A DNA stretch of 50,208 nt from Gammaproteobacteria bacterium (GTDB lineage: Bacteria; Pseudomonadota; Gammaproteobacteria; Steroidobacterales; Woeseiaceae): the NCBI GenBank assembly GCA_009937525.1, contig JAACFE010000007.1, positions 1 to 50,208 on the forward strand, read 5' to 3'. The position numbers and the translations under genes are program-made. The stretch's first letter is position 1. Each line of letters begins with the position of its first letter. Under the pieces are notes generated by a model. The model saw nothing but the letters and a program-made list of their open reading frames with translations, was not told the origin of the DNA and did not search any database. Below are positions 17,373 to 25,816 of this stretch, piece after piece.

Positions 17373-18126
17373 CATTGCCGTCGCGAGGCCGTCGTCGACG
17401 GTCGTGCTTGCGCGCGAATCCGGCGGCGCTCCCGAGTTGTTGCTGATGCGCCGCCACCATCGGTCGGCGTTCGGCGGGGCACACGCGTTCCCCGGGGGCG
17501 TCCTCGAAGACGATGATGCGCTCGTCGATGATCATTGCGCTGGCATCACAGTGGACGAAGCGGATGCACTGCTGGGCGTCGATCAGGGGCTTGCGTACTT
17601 CAGTGCGGCAATCAGGGAGTTGTTCGAGGAATCCGGTGTGCTGCTGGCGACGCCAGGCGGGCAGGGTGCCGACCTGGCTGCTGCGCGCGATGCACTCAAC
17701 CAGGGGACGCTGGGCTGGCGGTCTTTCGTCGTCGACCACGACATGCAGCTGCACTGCGATGCCCTGCATTACTTCAGTTTCTGGATCACGCCGAAGGTGT
17801 TTCCACGGCGTTTTTCGACGCGATTCTTCCTGGCAGCGATGCCCGAGGGCCAGGATGCCGGGCATTGCGGCGGCGAACTGACGGACTCCTGCTGGCTGAG
17901 CGCAAACGAGGCGCTCGCCGCCTGTCGCGATGGCTCGATATCGCTGCATTTTCCAACGATACGGACGCTCGAGGCGCTGGCGCCGCACGGGACCGTCGAT
18001 GAACTCCTGGAGTGGGCCGCAGCGCTCGCGCGAGAAGGCGTGCCCTGCATATTTCCCGAGATAGAGAAGCGCCGCGGCGAGGCGCGCGTGATCGTCGCAG
18101 GCCGGGATTCCGGGGCGCTCGAGTGA
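17356..18126 (+). CDS. Nudix hydrolase (NUDT19/RP2-like)
   Basis: A 256-residue cytoplasmic Nudix protein. The Nudix box is split by a long insertion: GGVLEDDDAL precedes it and AAIRELFEESGVLL carries the catalytic REXXEE-type helix, as in NUDT19/RP2-type CoA diphosphatases. Substrates of that subgroup are CoA and acyl-CoA, so a CoA-ester role is plausible but not shown. The ATG at 17356 gives a normal N-terminus; upstream in-frame codons lie inside the SRPBCC gene. Overlaps the next gene as GTGA. Confidence 0.85.
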   Translation: MPPLTDIAVARPSSTVVLARESGGAPELLLMRRHHRSAFGGAHAFPGGVLEDDDALVDDHCAGITVDEADALLGVDQGLAYFSAAIRELFEESGVLLATPGGQGADLAAARDALNQGTLGWRSFVVDHDMQLHCDALHYFSFWITPKVFPRRFSTRFFLAAMPEGQDAGHCGGELTDSCWLSANEALAACRDGSISLHFPTIRTLEALAPHGTVDELLEWAAALAREGVPCIFPEIEKRRGEARVIVAGRDSGALE

Positions 18127-18962
18127 TCGCTTTCGGCCCCGAACTGCCCCGATATGCCGAATTGGCCCCGGGCGTGCGGCGCCTCCTGGCGCCGAATCCG
18201 TCGATGATGACGGGTCCCGGCACGAATACCTATCTCTTCGGCGTTACCGAGATCGCCGTGATCGATCCGGGTCCGGACATCGAGGGTCATATCGACAGGA
18301 TCATCGAGGTGGCCGGCGCGCCGATTCGCTGGGTGCTGGCGACGCACACGCATCCCGATCACTCTCCCGGCGCCGCGTCGCTCGCGGCCCGGACCGGCGC
18401 CGAGGTCCTCGGCTGGCCGGCCCCGGAAGACGGGCCGCAGGACAGGACGTTCAGTCCTACGCGGGTGCTAGGGGACGGCGACGCGCTGGTGACCAGCGAC
18501 TTCGTCCTCGAATCCGTGCACACCCCCGGCCACGCGTCCAACCACCTGTGCTACCGGCACACCGGCAGCAACTGGCTGGTGACGGGTGATCACGTCATCG
18601 ATGGCTCGACGGTGGTGATCAATCCGCCCGACGGTGATATGAAAGACTACATCGAGTCGTTGCGGCGACTGCAAACCTTGAATGTGGATGCCTTGCTACC
18701 CGGTCACGGCGACCGGATCGACGACCCGATACGCGCTATCGACTGGATCATCGAGCACCGGCTGGAACGCGAATCGAGAGTGCTCGAAGCGCTGACCGCC
18801 CACCCGCGGCTGTCGTCAAATGACCTGGTCGCCCATGTCTACAAGGATGTGCCCGCCCACCTGCACGCGCTCGCCGAGCGATCCCTGTATGCGCATTTGC
18901 TCAAACTGGAGCACGAGGGGCGGGCGCGGTCCGACGACGACGCCTGGATCCCGGTCAGCTAA
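18123..18962 (+). CDS. Metallo-beta-lactamase fold hydrolase (LACTB2-like)
   Basis: A 279-residue cytoplasmic MBL protein. Seen: THTHPDHS (HXHXDH metal site), TPGHASNHLCY, VTGDHVIDGS and LLPGHGDRI, i.e. the full two-metal set. A C-terminal winged-helix-like tail (RLSSNDLVAHVYKDVPAHL) is typical of LACTB2-like members, one of which is an RNA endonuclease. The GTG at 18123 overlaps the Nudix stop codon (GTGA). The pair is probably functionally linked; the reaction is unknown. Confidence 0.87.
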   Translation: MIAFGPELPRYAELAPGVRRLLAPNPSMMTGPGTNTYLFGVTEIAVIDPGPDIEGHIDRIIEVAGAPIRWVLATHTHPDHSPGAASLAARTGAEVLGWPAPEDGPQDRTFSPTRVLGDGDALVTSDFVLESVHTPGHASNHLCYRHTGSNWLVTGDHVIDGSTVVINPPDGDMKDYIESLRRLQTLNVDALLPGHGDRIDDPIRAIDWIIEHRLERESRVLEALTAHPRLSSNDLVAHVYKDVPAHLHALAERSLYAHLLKLEHEGRARSDDDAWIPVS

Positions 18963-19525
18963 TCCGACTCCCACAAGCACGTGTCGCAATCCGGCGAGCG
19001 GCCGTTCTCCTCGAGGACGTCGAAGATGAATTCGCGCCAGGTGTCGTTCGGAACCCAGACGCTGTTCAGGTCGTCCTTCGCCTCGTCGAGGGGCACATCC
19101 AGGTGCAACACGCGGTACAGGAAACTGAATGTGGATGCGCGGAAATTCACCTGGCAGTGCACCAACGTCTTTTTCTCGGGTTCGCGCTGCATGAGCCCGG
19201 CGAACATGTAGAAGTCGCTGTTTCGGGGCGCGTCCCAGTCGACCGGGATGTGTGCGTATTCCATGCCGAGTCCCTTCACGAGCCGGTCCTCGTTGGCGAG
19301 CGATTCGTGATTATCACTGAATGCGAGGAAGACGACGCGCTCGTAACCTTTGTCCGCGACGGCCTGGAGCTGGGCTTCTGTCGGCTGACCGGAACTCGAC
19401 AGAGCGTCCGAGTATTCCCGAAAATTCACGATTTCCTCGACGCCGGCGGCGTGCGCCGCAGCGACCGCGCCGAACAGGCAGGAACAGGCCGCTATTCCGA
19501 CGTGCACACTTCGTATTCCGATCAT
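18959..19525 (-). CDS. Exported protein-tyrosine-phosphatase-like protein with a CX4R loop
   Basis: A 188-residue exported protein with a signal peptide ending near AAAHA. It resembles DUF442/PTP-like proteins: EIVNFREYSDALSSSGQPTEAQL (in part) and a would-be P-loop VHCQVNFRAS. The catalytic Cys124 and Arg129 are separated by four residues, not the five of the CX5R signature, so it may not be an active phosphatase of the usual kind. The ATG at 19525 is preceded by GGAG, formed by the last codons of korB, and starts 2 nt after its stop. A four-base overlap joins it tail-to-tail to the MBL gene. Confidence 0.75.
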   Translation of the reverse strand: MIGIRSVHVGIAACSCLFGAVAAAHAAGVEEIVNFREYSDALSSSGQPTEAQLQAVADKGYERVVFLAFSDNHESLANEDRLVKGLGMEYAHIPVDWDAPRNSDFYMFAGLMQREPEKKTLVHCQVNFRASTFSFLYRVLHLDVPLDEAKDDLNSVWVPNDTWREFIFDVLEENGRSPDCDTCLWESD

Positions 19526-19527
19526 CC

Positions 19528-20514
19528 TTACTCCACCTTCCAACTGTTCGGCCCCTTGATGAAATCCGCTACGCTCTTAGTGCGCCGCATGCCAGTCGGG
19601 TGATTAGCGTAAAATGCACGCTCGAATGCTTCCGCGGGCTGTTTGTAAATGACACCGAGGGCGACCGGTAGTTGCAGGTCGATCAGCAGCCGCGCCAGCA
19701 CGGCATTGGCTTCGTCGTGTACGAGCACGTCGCCGCGACGTTCGGCTGCATCGACCACTTCGAGCGCAAATGCCTCCGGGTTGAATCGGACTCCTTTGCT
19801 GTTGTTCTCGCCGAACAACATCGGCTCACCGTGCCTGAGGTGCAGCTGCGTGTCGGCTGCGTTCCTGCGGTCCGTGAAGGCTGCGAATACGTCTTCGTTG
19901 TAGACGATGCAATTCTGGAAGATCTCCGTGAATGACGTGCCGTCGAACGCATGTGCCTGCCGCAAAACGTCTCCAAGCCCGGTCTTGTCGGTATCGATTG
20001 CTCTTGCGAAGAACTTCGCTCCTGCACCGAGTGCGAACTGCCCCGGCGAGACCGGCGTGTCGATAGAGCCCGCGGGGCTCGACGGCGACACCGTTCCCGT
20101 TCGCGACGTCGGTGAATACTGTCCCTTGGTGAGGCCGTAGATCTCGTTATTGAACAACAGGATCTTCAGTCCAACATTGCGGCGCAGGGTATGCAGCAGG
20201 TGATTACCGCCGATCGACAGGCCGTCGCCATCGCCGGTGACGACCCAGACGTCGAGATCGGGATTGGCGAGTTTCAGCCCCGTGGCTACCGCGGGAGCGC
20301 GGCCGTGAATCGTGTGGAAACCGTACGTCTCGACGTAGTACGGGAAACGCGACGCGCAGCCGATCCCGGAGACGAATACCGTGGACTCCGGTTTCGCGCC
20401 GACATCGGCAAGGGCCTTGGTGACGGCCTTGAGGATCGCATAGTCGCCGCAGCCCGGGCACCAGCGGACTTCCTGCGAGCTTGTGAAGTCTTTTGCGACG
20501 AGCGGCTCGTTCAT
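19528..20514 (-). CDS. korB: 2-oxoacid:ferredoxin oxidoreductase, beta subunit
   Basis: Thiamine-diphosphate and iron-sulfur subunit of the enzyme that converts a 2-oxoacid (usually 2-oxoglutarate) plus CoA to acyl-CoA, CO2 and reduced ferredoxin. It has 328 residues. Cluster cysteines lie in RWCPGCGDY and GIGCASRFP. The thiamine-binding motif is WVVTGDGDGLSIGGNH. TIHGRAPAVATGLKLA also fits the KorB type. It overlaps korA by ATGA, so the subunits are coupled. The substrate is inferred from the family as 2-oxoglutarate, but pyruvate or branched acids are not excluded. Confidence 0.92.
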   Translation of the reverse strand: MNEPLVAKDFTSSQEVRWCPGCGDYAILKAVTKALADVGAKPESTVFVSGIGCASRFPYYVETYGFHTIHGRAPAVATGLKLANPDLDVWVVTGDGDGLSIGGNHLLHTLRRNVGLKILLFNNEIYGLTKGQYSPTSRTGTVSPSSPAGSIDTPVSPGQFALGAGAKFFARAIDTDKTGLGDVLRQAHAFDGTSFTEIFQNCIVYNEDVFAAFTDRRNAADTQLHLRHGEPMLFGENNSKGVRFNPEAFALEVVDAAERRGDVLVHDEANAVLARLLIDLQLPVALGVIYKQPAEAFERAFYANHPTGMRRTKSVADFIKGPNSWKVE

Positions 20515-22358
20515 ACTGCGTCACCTTTGCGTTCGGCCTCGATGCGGCCGGCGAGTTCCGAGATCCTGAATGGCTGTCCGCTGACCTTGCTGTATGAGAT
20601 CGGCTGTATGGCCAGTTTGTCGCGCAACAGGGTCGCCAGCTGGCCGGTGTTCATTTCGGGCACGAGTACCTTGTCGAAACCCGTAAGGAGTTCGCCCAGG
20701 TTGCGCGGGAGCGGGTGGATGTGCCGCAGGTGCACGAAGCTCGCCCCGGTTCTGCGCGCGGCCTGGTAGATCGGCCCGTAGGTCGATCCCCAGCCGACAA
20801 CAACGATTTCGCCGCTGCTGTCACCGAGCTCGATGCCCTGATCCGGTATGAAACCGGCAACCGAGTCGATCTTCGCCTGGCGGAACTCCGTCATGCGTTG
20901 ATGGTTGTCGGGGTCGTAGGAAATATGCCCGGTAACGTAGTCCTTTTCGAGGCCGCCCGTACGATGCACCAGTCCCGGCATGCCGGGTGTGATCCAGGGG
21001 CGGCCGAGGCTGTCCGGGTCGCGCTGGTAAGCGAGCATTTCGGCGTCAAGCTCGTCCGAGCCCTCGGGCACCGGCCGGCTCTCGATGCGTGGCAATGACC
21101 CGACGTCGGGCATCCGCCAGGGCTCCGATGCGTTCGACAGGTAACCGTCAACGAGCAGGATGACCGGGGTCATGTGCCGCACCGCGATACGCACGCCCTC
21201 GACGGCCATGTCGAAGCATTCGCCGGAAGAAGCGGCCGCAAGTACCGGCAGCGGCGTGTCCGCGTTGCGACCATAAACGGCCTGGTACAGGTCCGACTGT
21301 TCGGTCTTCGTCGGCAGCCCCGTGGACGGGCCGCCGCGCTGCCAGTTGACGATCAGCAACGGCAATTCTGCGCTCACTGCGAGCCCCATGGCCTCGGTCT
21401 TCAGCGCGATGCCGGGCCCCGAACTCGACGTCACGCCGATCATGCCGCCGTATGACGCCCCGATTGCCGCGCAGATTGCGGCGATCTCGTCTTCCGCCTG
21501 GAAGGTACCTACACCAAGCTCCTGCAAGCGGGTCAGCCGGTGCAGCAGCGGCGACGACGGCGTGATGGGGTAGGAACAGAACAGCACAGGGCGATCCGCG
21601 AGTTCACCCGCTGCGGCCATGCCCAGCGCGAGCGCCTCCGCGCCGGTGATGCCGCGGTACTCCCCGGGCGCCATCCGTGCCCTGTCGACGCTGAGCTGCG
21701 GCAGCGACGCCGACAATTCTGCCGTTTCACCGAACGCGTGGCCGGCATGCAGCGCCGCAATGTTTGCGTCGCGCATGGTCGGACTGGCGGCAAGGCGGCG
21801 CCGGATCCAGGCTTCGACCGGCTCGAGCTGGCGGTCGAACATCCACAGCAGCAAGCCGAGCGTCCAGAAATTCTTGCAGCGACCGCCTTCGGACTTGCTC
21901 AGCCCGAAAGACCTGACTGCTTCGAGATTGAGATGGCTGATGTCGGCCGTGACCACCTGGAACTGGTCGAGCGTATTGCCTTCGCGCGGGTCCGCATCAT
22001 AGCCCGCCTTCGCGAGGTTCCTCGGCGTGAAGCTGTCGTTATTGAGTACAAGCAGCGCACCCGGCTGCAGCATCGGCAGGCTGACCTTCAGCGCGGCGGG
22101 GTTGAATGCAACGAGCACGTCGGGGGCATCGCCCGCCGTCGTAATGGGTTCGCCACCGAGATTGATCTGGTAGGCGGATACGCCGAAGGTGGTGCCGGCG
22201 GGCGCCCGGATCTCCGCCGGGTAGTCGGGGAAGGTTGCGAAGTCCCTGCCCGACAGTGCCGTCGACACTGCGAACTGCGAGCCCATGAGCTGTATTCCAT
22301 CGCCCGAGTCGCCGGCAAGGCGCACGACTATCGATTTTAAGTTTCTGTTTTTATTCAC
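20511..22358 (-). CDS. korA: 2-oxoacid:ferredoxin oxidoreductase, alpha subunit (gamma-alpha fusion)
   Basis: A 615-residue subunit. The N-terminal gamma domain (VVRLAGDSGDGIQLMGSQF, about 10-190) is fused to the alpha pyrimidine-binding domain (YRGITGAEALALGMAAAGEL, SYPITPSSPLLH, QAEDEIAAICAAIGASYGG in part). The fused order is typical of KorA of aerobic and facultative proteobacteria. The GTG at 22358 was chosen because the conserved gamma domain begins right after it; an upstream in-frame reading to 22481 looks like non-coding sequence. There is no clear ribosome-binding site. Divergent from the ferredoxin gene that can take its electrons. Confidence 0.92.
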   Translation of the reverse strand: MNKNRNLKSIVVRLAGDSGDGIQLMGSQFAVSTALSGRDFATFPDYPAEIRAPAGTTFGVSAYQINLGGEPITTAGDAPDVLVAFNPAALKVSLPMLQPGALLVLNNDSFTPRNLAKAGYDADPREGNTLDQFQVVTADISHLNLEAVRSFGLSKSEGGRCKNFWTLGLLLWMFDRQLEPVEAWIRRRLAASPTMRDANIAALHAGHAFGETAELSASLPQLSVDRARMAPGEYRGITGAEALALGMAAAGELADRPVLFCSYPITPSSPLLHRLTRLQELGVGTFQAEDEIAAICAAIGASYGGMIGVTSSSGPGIALKTEAMGLAVSAELPLLIVNWQRGGPSTGLPTKTEQSDLYQAVYGRNADTPLPVLAAASSGECFDMAVEGVRIAVRHMTPVILLVDGYLSNASEPWRMPDVGSLPRIESRPVPEGSDELDAEMLAYQRDPDSLGRPWITPGMPGLVHRTGGLEKDYVTGHISYDPDNHQRMTEFRQAKIDSVAGFIPDQGIELGDSSGEIVVVGWGSTYGPIYQAARRTGASFVHLRHIHPLPRNLGELLTGFDKVLVPEMNTGQLATLLRDKLAIQPISYSKVSGQPFRISELAGRIEAERKGDAV

Positions 22359-22457
22359 AAAAAAGAGATATTGTCGCCACGTGGTGCCGCGGAGCGGATC
22401 GCAAGACGCGCAGTTTAGCGTATTCGCGCAGGCGAGCGGGATGCGGCGCTGCGCAGC

Positions 22458-22486
22458 TTGATATGCTGCGTTCTTTCGCATAGCTT
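22458..22486 (+). promoter_or_regulatory. Possible promoter of the ferredoxin gene
   Basis: TTGATA (22458-22463), a 17-bp spacer and TAGCTT (22481-22486) lie 42 bp before the ferredoxin start. The -35 box is good (5 of 6) and the -10 box is weak (3 of 6), so this is a tentative call. Confidence 0.35.
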
Positions 22487-22527
22487 ACGCGCTCCGAAGC
22501 CAATAAACCTGCCTGGAAAACGCACCA

Positions 22528-22851
22528 ATGACGTTCGTTGTCACCGAAGCCTGTATCAAGTGCAAACTGACCGACTGTGTCGAGGTTTGCCCCGTGGACT
22601 GCTTCCACGAGGGACCGAATTTCCTCGTCATCGATCCGGACGAGTGCATCGACTGCACGTTGTGCGAACCGGAGTGCCCGGTGGAGGCGATTTACTCGGA
22701 AGACGAACTGCCGGCTGATCAGGAGCAATTCCTGGCGCTGAATGCCGAGCTGTCGAGGGAGTGGCCGGTCATTACCGAGATGAAGGATCCTCCCGAAGAC
22801 GCCGACGAGTGGCGCGACGTCAAGGACAAGCTCAAGTACCTCGAAAGATAG
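22528..22851 (+). CDS. fdxA: 7Fe ferredoxin
   Basis: A 107-residue cytoplasmic electron carrier of the FdxA type, binding one 3Fe-4S and one 4Fe-4S cluster. Nine cysteines are seen: Cys9, 12, 17, 21 and 25 in the first half and Cys40, 43, 46 and 50 ([12 protein letters not shown]) in the second. It has the long acidic C-terminal tail of this family. Divergent from korAB, which makes it the likely electron acceptor of that enzyme. Confidence 0.95.
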   Translation: MTFVVTEACIKCKLTDCVEVCPVDCFHEGPNFLVIDPDECIDCTLCEPECPVEAIYSEDELPADQEQFLALNAELSREWPVITEMKDPPEDADEWRDVKDKLKYLER

Positions 22852-22859
22852 ATCGCTGT

Positions 22860-22926
22860 ATCGCGGTTCAAGAACCGCTCCTACAGTTTATTTCTGCGAC
22901 GTAGGAGCGCTTCTCGAAGCACGATC
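22860..22926. repeat. REP-like palindromic repeat pair
   Basis: Two oppositely oriented copies of a GTAGGAGCG-headed element face each other. The left copy (22860-22886) reads CTGTAGGAGCGG on the minus strand, with inner stem GGTTC/GAACC. The right copy (22901-22926) starts GTAGGAGCGCTTC on the plus strand. The family recurs at 28756-28950 and 41146-41212. The right copy lies inside the 3' end of the dehalogenase gene. Confidence 0.85.
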
Positions 22927-23811
22927 TTGGTCAATGAAATCGATCAGGACCTGCGCCAGCTCGGGACCCTTGTCCTCCTGCAGGAAGTGTCCGGCGCCTT
23001 CGATCGTCACGTGATCCTGGCCCTGTGCGCCCGGGACGTGCTTGTGCCAGACGCGATCGCCACCCCGGGTGATGGGGTCCTTGTCGCTGAACGCAGTGAG
23101 GAACGGCTTTTCCCAGCGGCCGAAGGCATCCCATGCTTTGCGATTCGCGTCGCTGGCGGGATCGTCGGGCCGGATCGGCACGAGCGCCGGGAACATGCGG
23201 GCCCCGGCCTTGAACTTGCGCGAAGGGAAGGGTGCGTCGTAGGCGGCCACCACGTCGTCGCGCAGCTTTGTCGTCGTGGCCTTCTGGATGATCTTGCCGA
23301 TGGGGAAATACGGGCTGTGCAACGCGAATGCGCGCCACTTCATGAACGCGTCGGGCATGGTCTGATCGCCGGTTGGCAGGCCACCGTTGCCGAGCGCGAT
23401 TCGGGCGAAGCGGTGTTCGTTCTCGGCGGCGACGCGCAGGCCGATGAGCGATCCCCAGTCCTGGCAGAACAGGGTGATGGCGCCGAGATCGAGCTCATCG
23501 ATGAACTCGCGCATCCACTGGACGTGGCCAGCGTAGCTGTAATCACTTTTTTTCGCCGGTTTGTCCGACTTGCCGAAGCCGATGAGGTCCGGCACGACGA
23601 CGCGCAGCCCCGATGCCACGAGCGGCGGCACCATGTGCCGGTAGAGGAAGGACCAGCTCGGCTCGCCGTGCAATAACAGCACGGGATCCGCGTCCTGCGG
23701 CCCCTCATCGAGGTAATGCATACGCATGCCGGCTACCCTCGCGTAGTGCGGTTCGAAGTCGTAGTCCGGCAGATTCTCGAAACGGTCGTCGGGCGTGCGA
23801 AGCGTCTTCAT
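22888..23811 (-). CDS. Haloalkane dehalogenase-like alpha/beta hydrolase
   Basis: A 307-residue alpha/beta hydrolase. LLLHGEPSWSFLYR, GFGKSDKP and FCQDWGS match the DhlA/DhmA group (HLD-I). Nucleophile Asp118 is followed by the halide-binding Trp119. The acid is probably Asp245 (SDKDPI) and the base His275 (EGAGHFLQED). It would hydrolyse haloalkanes to alcohols; the true substrate is unknown, and related epoxide hydrolases share much of this pattern. The last 11 codons (from about 22926 to the stop) lie within a REP-like repeat, so the C-terminal RASRSAPTSQK is repeat-derived. Confidence 0.85.
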   Translation of the reverse strand: MKTLRTPDDRFENLPDYDFEPHYARVAGMRMHYLDEGPQDADPVLLLHGEPSWSFLYRHMVPPLVASGLRVVVPDLIGFGKSDKPAKKSDYSYAGHVQWMREFIDELDLGAITLFCQDWGSLIGLRVAAENEHRFARIALGNGGLPTGDQTMPDAFMKWRAFALHSPYFPIGKIIQKATTTKLRDDVVAAYDAPFPSRKFKAGARMFPALVPIRPDDPASDANRKAWDAFGRWEKPFLTAFSDKDPITRGGDRVWHKHVPGAQGQDHVTIEGAGHFLQEDKGPELAQVLIDFIDQDRASRSAPTSQK

Positions 23812-23861
23812 ATGCGTTCCTGTTTCGATTCCGGCCGCTCAATGTGTGCCAAGATAGCAGA

Positions 23862-24491
23862 ATGGCCGGACACGTTTACATCGACCTGGACGGAACGCTG
23901 ACCGATCCGTTCGAGGGCATTTCAAAATGCATCGCGTACGCCATGGAGCGACTGGGGCAAGCCGTGCCGCCTGACACGCGTCTGCGCCGTTTCATCGGTC
24001 CGCCGCTGCTCGAGACATTCGGCGAGCTCGTCGGCAACGAGCTTGCGCCGCGTGCTCTCGAGCATTACCGCGAACGCTTCAGCGAAGTCGGGTGGCGGGA
24101 AAACGCCGTGTACCCGGGTATTCACGACGCGCTCGCGGCGATTACGGCGGCGGGGCACGACTGTTTCATCGCGACGACCAAGCCGCACGTGTTCGCGCGA
24201 CGCATCGTCGAACATTTCGAACTGGCGACGTTTTTTACGGCGGTCTATGGATCCGAACTCGACGGCACGCGCACGGACAAGACGGAGCTGCTCAGGTATG
24301 CGCAGCGCGGCCGGCCTGCCGGCCGGGAGACGGTAATGATCGGCGACCGCTATCATGATGTCGTCGGCGCGCTCAACAACGGGTTCCGGGCTATCGGTGT
24401 AACCTGGGGTTTCGGCACGGCGGACGAGCTGCTCGATGCCGGAGCCGACTGCCTCGCGGCTACGCCGGCGGACTTACCCGGGCTGGTCTAG
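23862..24491 (+). CDS. HAD-superfamily phosphatase (phosphoglycolate phosphatase-like)
   Basis: A 209-residue cytoplasmic hydrolase. Motif I is YIDLDGTLTDPFEG, motif II IATTKPH, and motif IV MIGDRYHDVVGAL, with a helical cap between I and II. The subfamily resembles Gph/PGPase-type enzymes; substrate not determinable. The ATG at 23862 gives motif I at the expected place. Divergent from the dehalogenase gene, and overlaps the convergent CDP-alcohol transferase gene by 18 bp at the 3' end. Confidence 0.87.
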   Translation: MAGHVYIDLDGTLTDPFEGISKCIAYAMERLGQAVPPDTRLRRFIGPPLLETFGELVGNELAPRALEHYRERFSEVGWRENAVYPGIHDALAAITAAGHDCFIATTKPHVFARRIVEHFELATFFTAVYGSELDGTRTDKTELLRYAQRGRPAGRETVMIGDRYHDVVGALNNGFRAIGVTWGFGTADELLDAGADCLAATPADLPGLV

Positions 24492-25085
24492 TTCATCGAG
24501 CGCGCCGCGCGCCCGTCTCAGGATGGTTGCGGCGGTCAATGCCGCAATGACCAGGAGACCGGCAGTCGCCCAGGCGCCGGGCTCGAGGCCGCATGCCAGC
24601 AGCACGGCCAGCAGACCGAATGCAGCAGCGCGGTCGCTCTTGCCCATCGGTCCGTCGTAGCGCCGGCTCGCGCCGATCTGCACGGCGACAACGCCCGTCA
24701 TCTCGCTCAATGCCGCGAGCACGACCGTGGCGACGACAGTGACGGGCGATATTCCGGCGACCAGGCCGAACGGGAGGTACAGGGCAACATCGGAAACCAC
24801 GTCGCCGAGCTCGTTGAGCAGACCCCCCAGTGCGCTTTGCATGCCGTGTTCCCGTGCCAGCATGCCGTCGATCGCGTTGAGGGCCATCCGCAGGAAGAGT
24901 ACGGCCGGTACGAGAAAGAGTGCCCAACGGTCGGCGCCGGACACAATGAGCGCGGCGCCGGTGGCAATCGACAGGAACATGGCGGCGAGCGTTACCTGGT
25001 TTGCCGTGATGCCGGCCCTTGCAAGAACACCGCAGGCCGGCCTGAGCAGGTTCTGGAACGCGGGCTTGAGATCGTAGATCGTCAT
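24474..25085 (-). CDS. CDP-alcohol phosphatidyltransferase family protein
   Basis: A 203-residue inner-membrane protein of about five or six helices. It transfers a phosphatidyl group from CDP-diacylglycerol to an alcohol. The signature DGxxAR-x8-G-x3-D-x3-D is present as D73 G74, A77 R78, G87, N91 and D95: the third aspartate is replaced by asparagine, with another Asp at 99. The ATG at 25085 overlaps the plsC-like stop (ATGA). It is the last gene of the phospholipid cassette. The alcohol (glycerol phosphate, inositol or other) cannot be told from sequence. Confidence 0.85.
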   Translation of the reverse strand: MTIYDLKPAFQNLLRPACGVLARAGITANQVTLAAMFLSIATGAALIVSGADRWALFLVPAVLFLRMALNAIDGMLAREHGMQSALGGLLNELGDVVSDVALYLPFGLVAGISPVTVVATVVLAALSEMTGVVAVQIGASRRYDGPMGKSDRAAAFGLLAVLLACGLEPGAWATAGLLVIAALTAATILRRARGALDELDQPG

Positions 25086-25816
25086 GAGGAACCTCCACCG
25101 AGTTCGGCAACGCCTTCCTCGAGGTCCGCACAGACGGCCCTGACGGACGCCGGGCCCTGGTCGAGGTGGCGGTAATTCCTCGCCCGCCCGATGCGCAAAT
25201 GCAGTCTTCGCGGACTCGGGAACAGCTTGCCCTTGGGCCACGCGCGAATGCCGCCCTCGAGGTGGCACGGCAGGATGTCGAGATCCTTACCCGCGGCCAG
25301 GCGGCCGATACCGGACCGGAAACGCCCCATTTTGCCCGTGGTCGTTCGCGTGCCTTCAGGAAAGAGAATCAGGATGTTTCCGTCTTTCTGCAGGAGCGCG
25401 GAGCACAGGGCGAGACTTCGGGCCCCCCTCGCCTTCCGGTCGAACGGCAGCGCATTGATGAGAATCGCCGACACGGCCGAGCGGGGCAGGCTCGAGAAGA
25501 AGTAGTCGGCGGCGGCCGCCGGAAAGCAGTGGTGGATCCTGCGCAACGGCACCGACGACAACAGGCAAAGCGTATCGAGGTGGCTGGTGTGGTTGCAGAC
25601 GAGTACGAAGGAGCCGCGCGCCGGCAGGTTCTCATGACCCTCGATACGAAGTCGATGGTAGGTCCGCATCCACAAGCGCAGCACCAGCGCTGCAATCGAG
25701 CGTATCGCGTATGCGAGCATGCCCGGCTCGCGCGGGAAGCTGCGCAGGCTCTCGGAGACCGGTGTGCCGATGCCGGGAGAGGGATGGTATTTCCAGGTAT
25801 CCATAAGCTGTGTCAC
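25082..25816 (-). CDS. Lysophospholipid acyltransferase (PlsC family)
   Basis: A 244-residue membrane-associated enzyme that acylates lysophosphatidic acid or a similar lysolipid. Seen: NHTSHLD (HX4D, His76-Asp81), LPFDRKARG and FPEGTR, the three family motifs. A 35-residue leader precedes the first hydrophobic segment. The start at 25816 overlaps the cdsA stop as ATGA. Its product, phosphatidate, is the substrate of the CdsA protein encoded just upstream. Confidence 0.9.
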   Translation of the reverse strand: MTQLMDTWKYHPSPGIGTPVSESLRSFPREPGMLAYAIRSIAALVLRLWMRTYHRLRIEGHENLPARGSFVLVCNHTSHLDTLCLLSSVPLRRIHHCFPAAAADYFFSSLPRSAVSAILINALPFDRKARGARSLALCSALLQKDGNILILFPEGTRTTTGKMGRFRSGIGRLAAGKDLDILPCHLEGGIRAWPKGKLFPSPRRLHLRIGRARNYRHLDQGPASVRAVCADLEEGVAELGGGSS

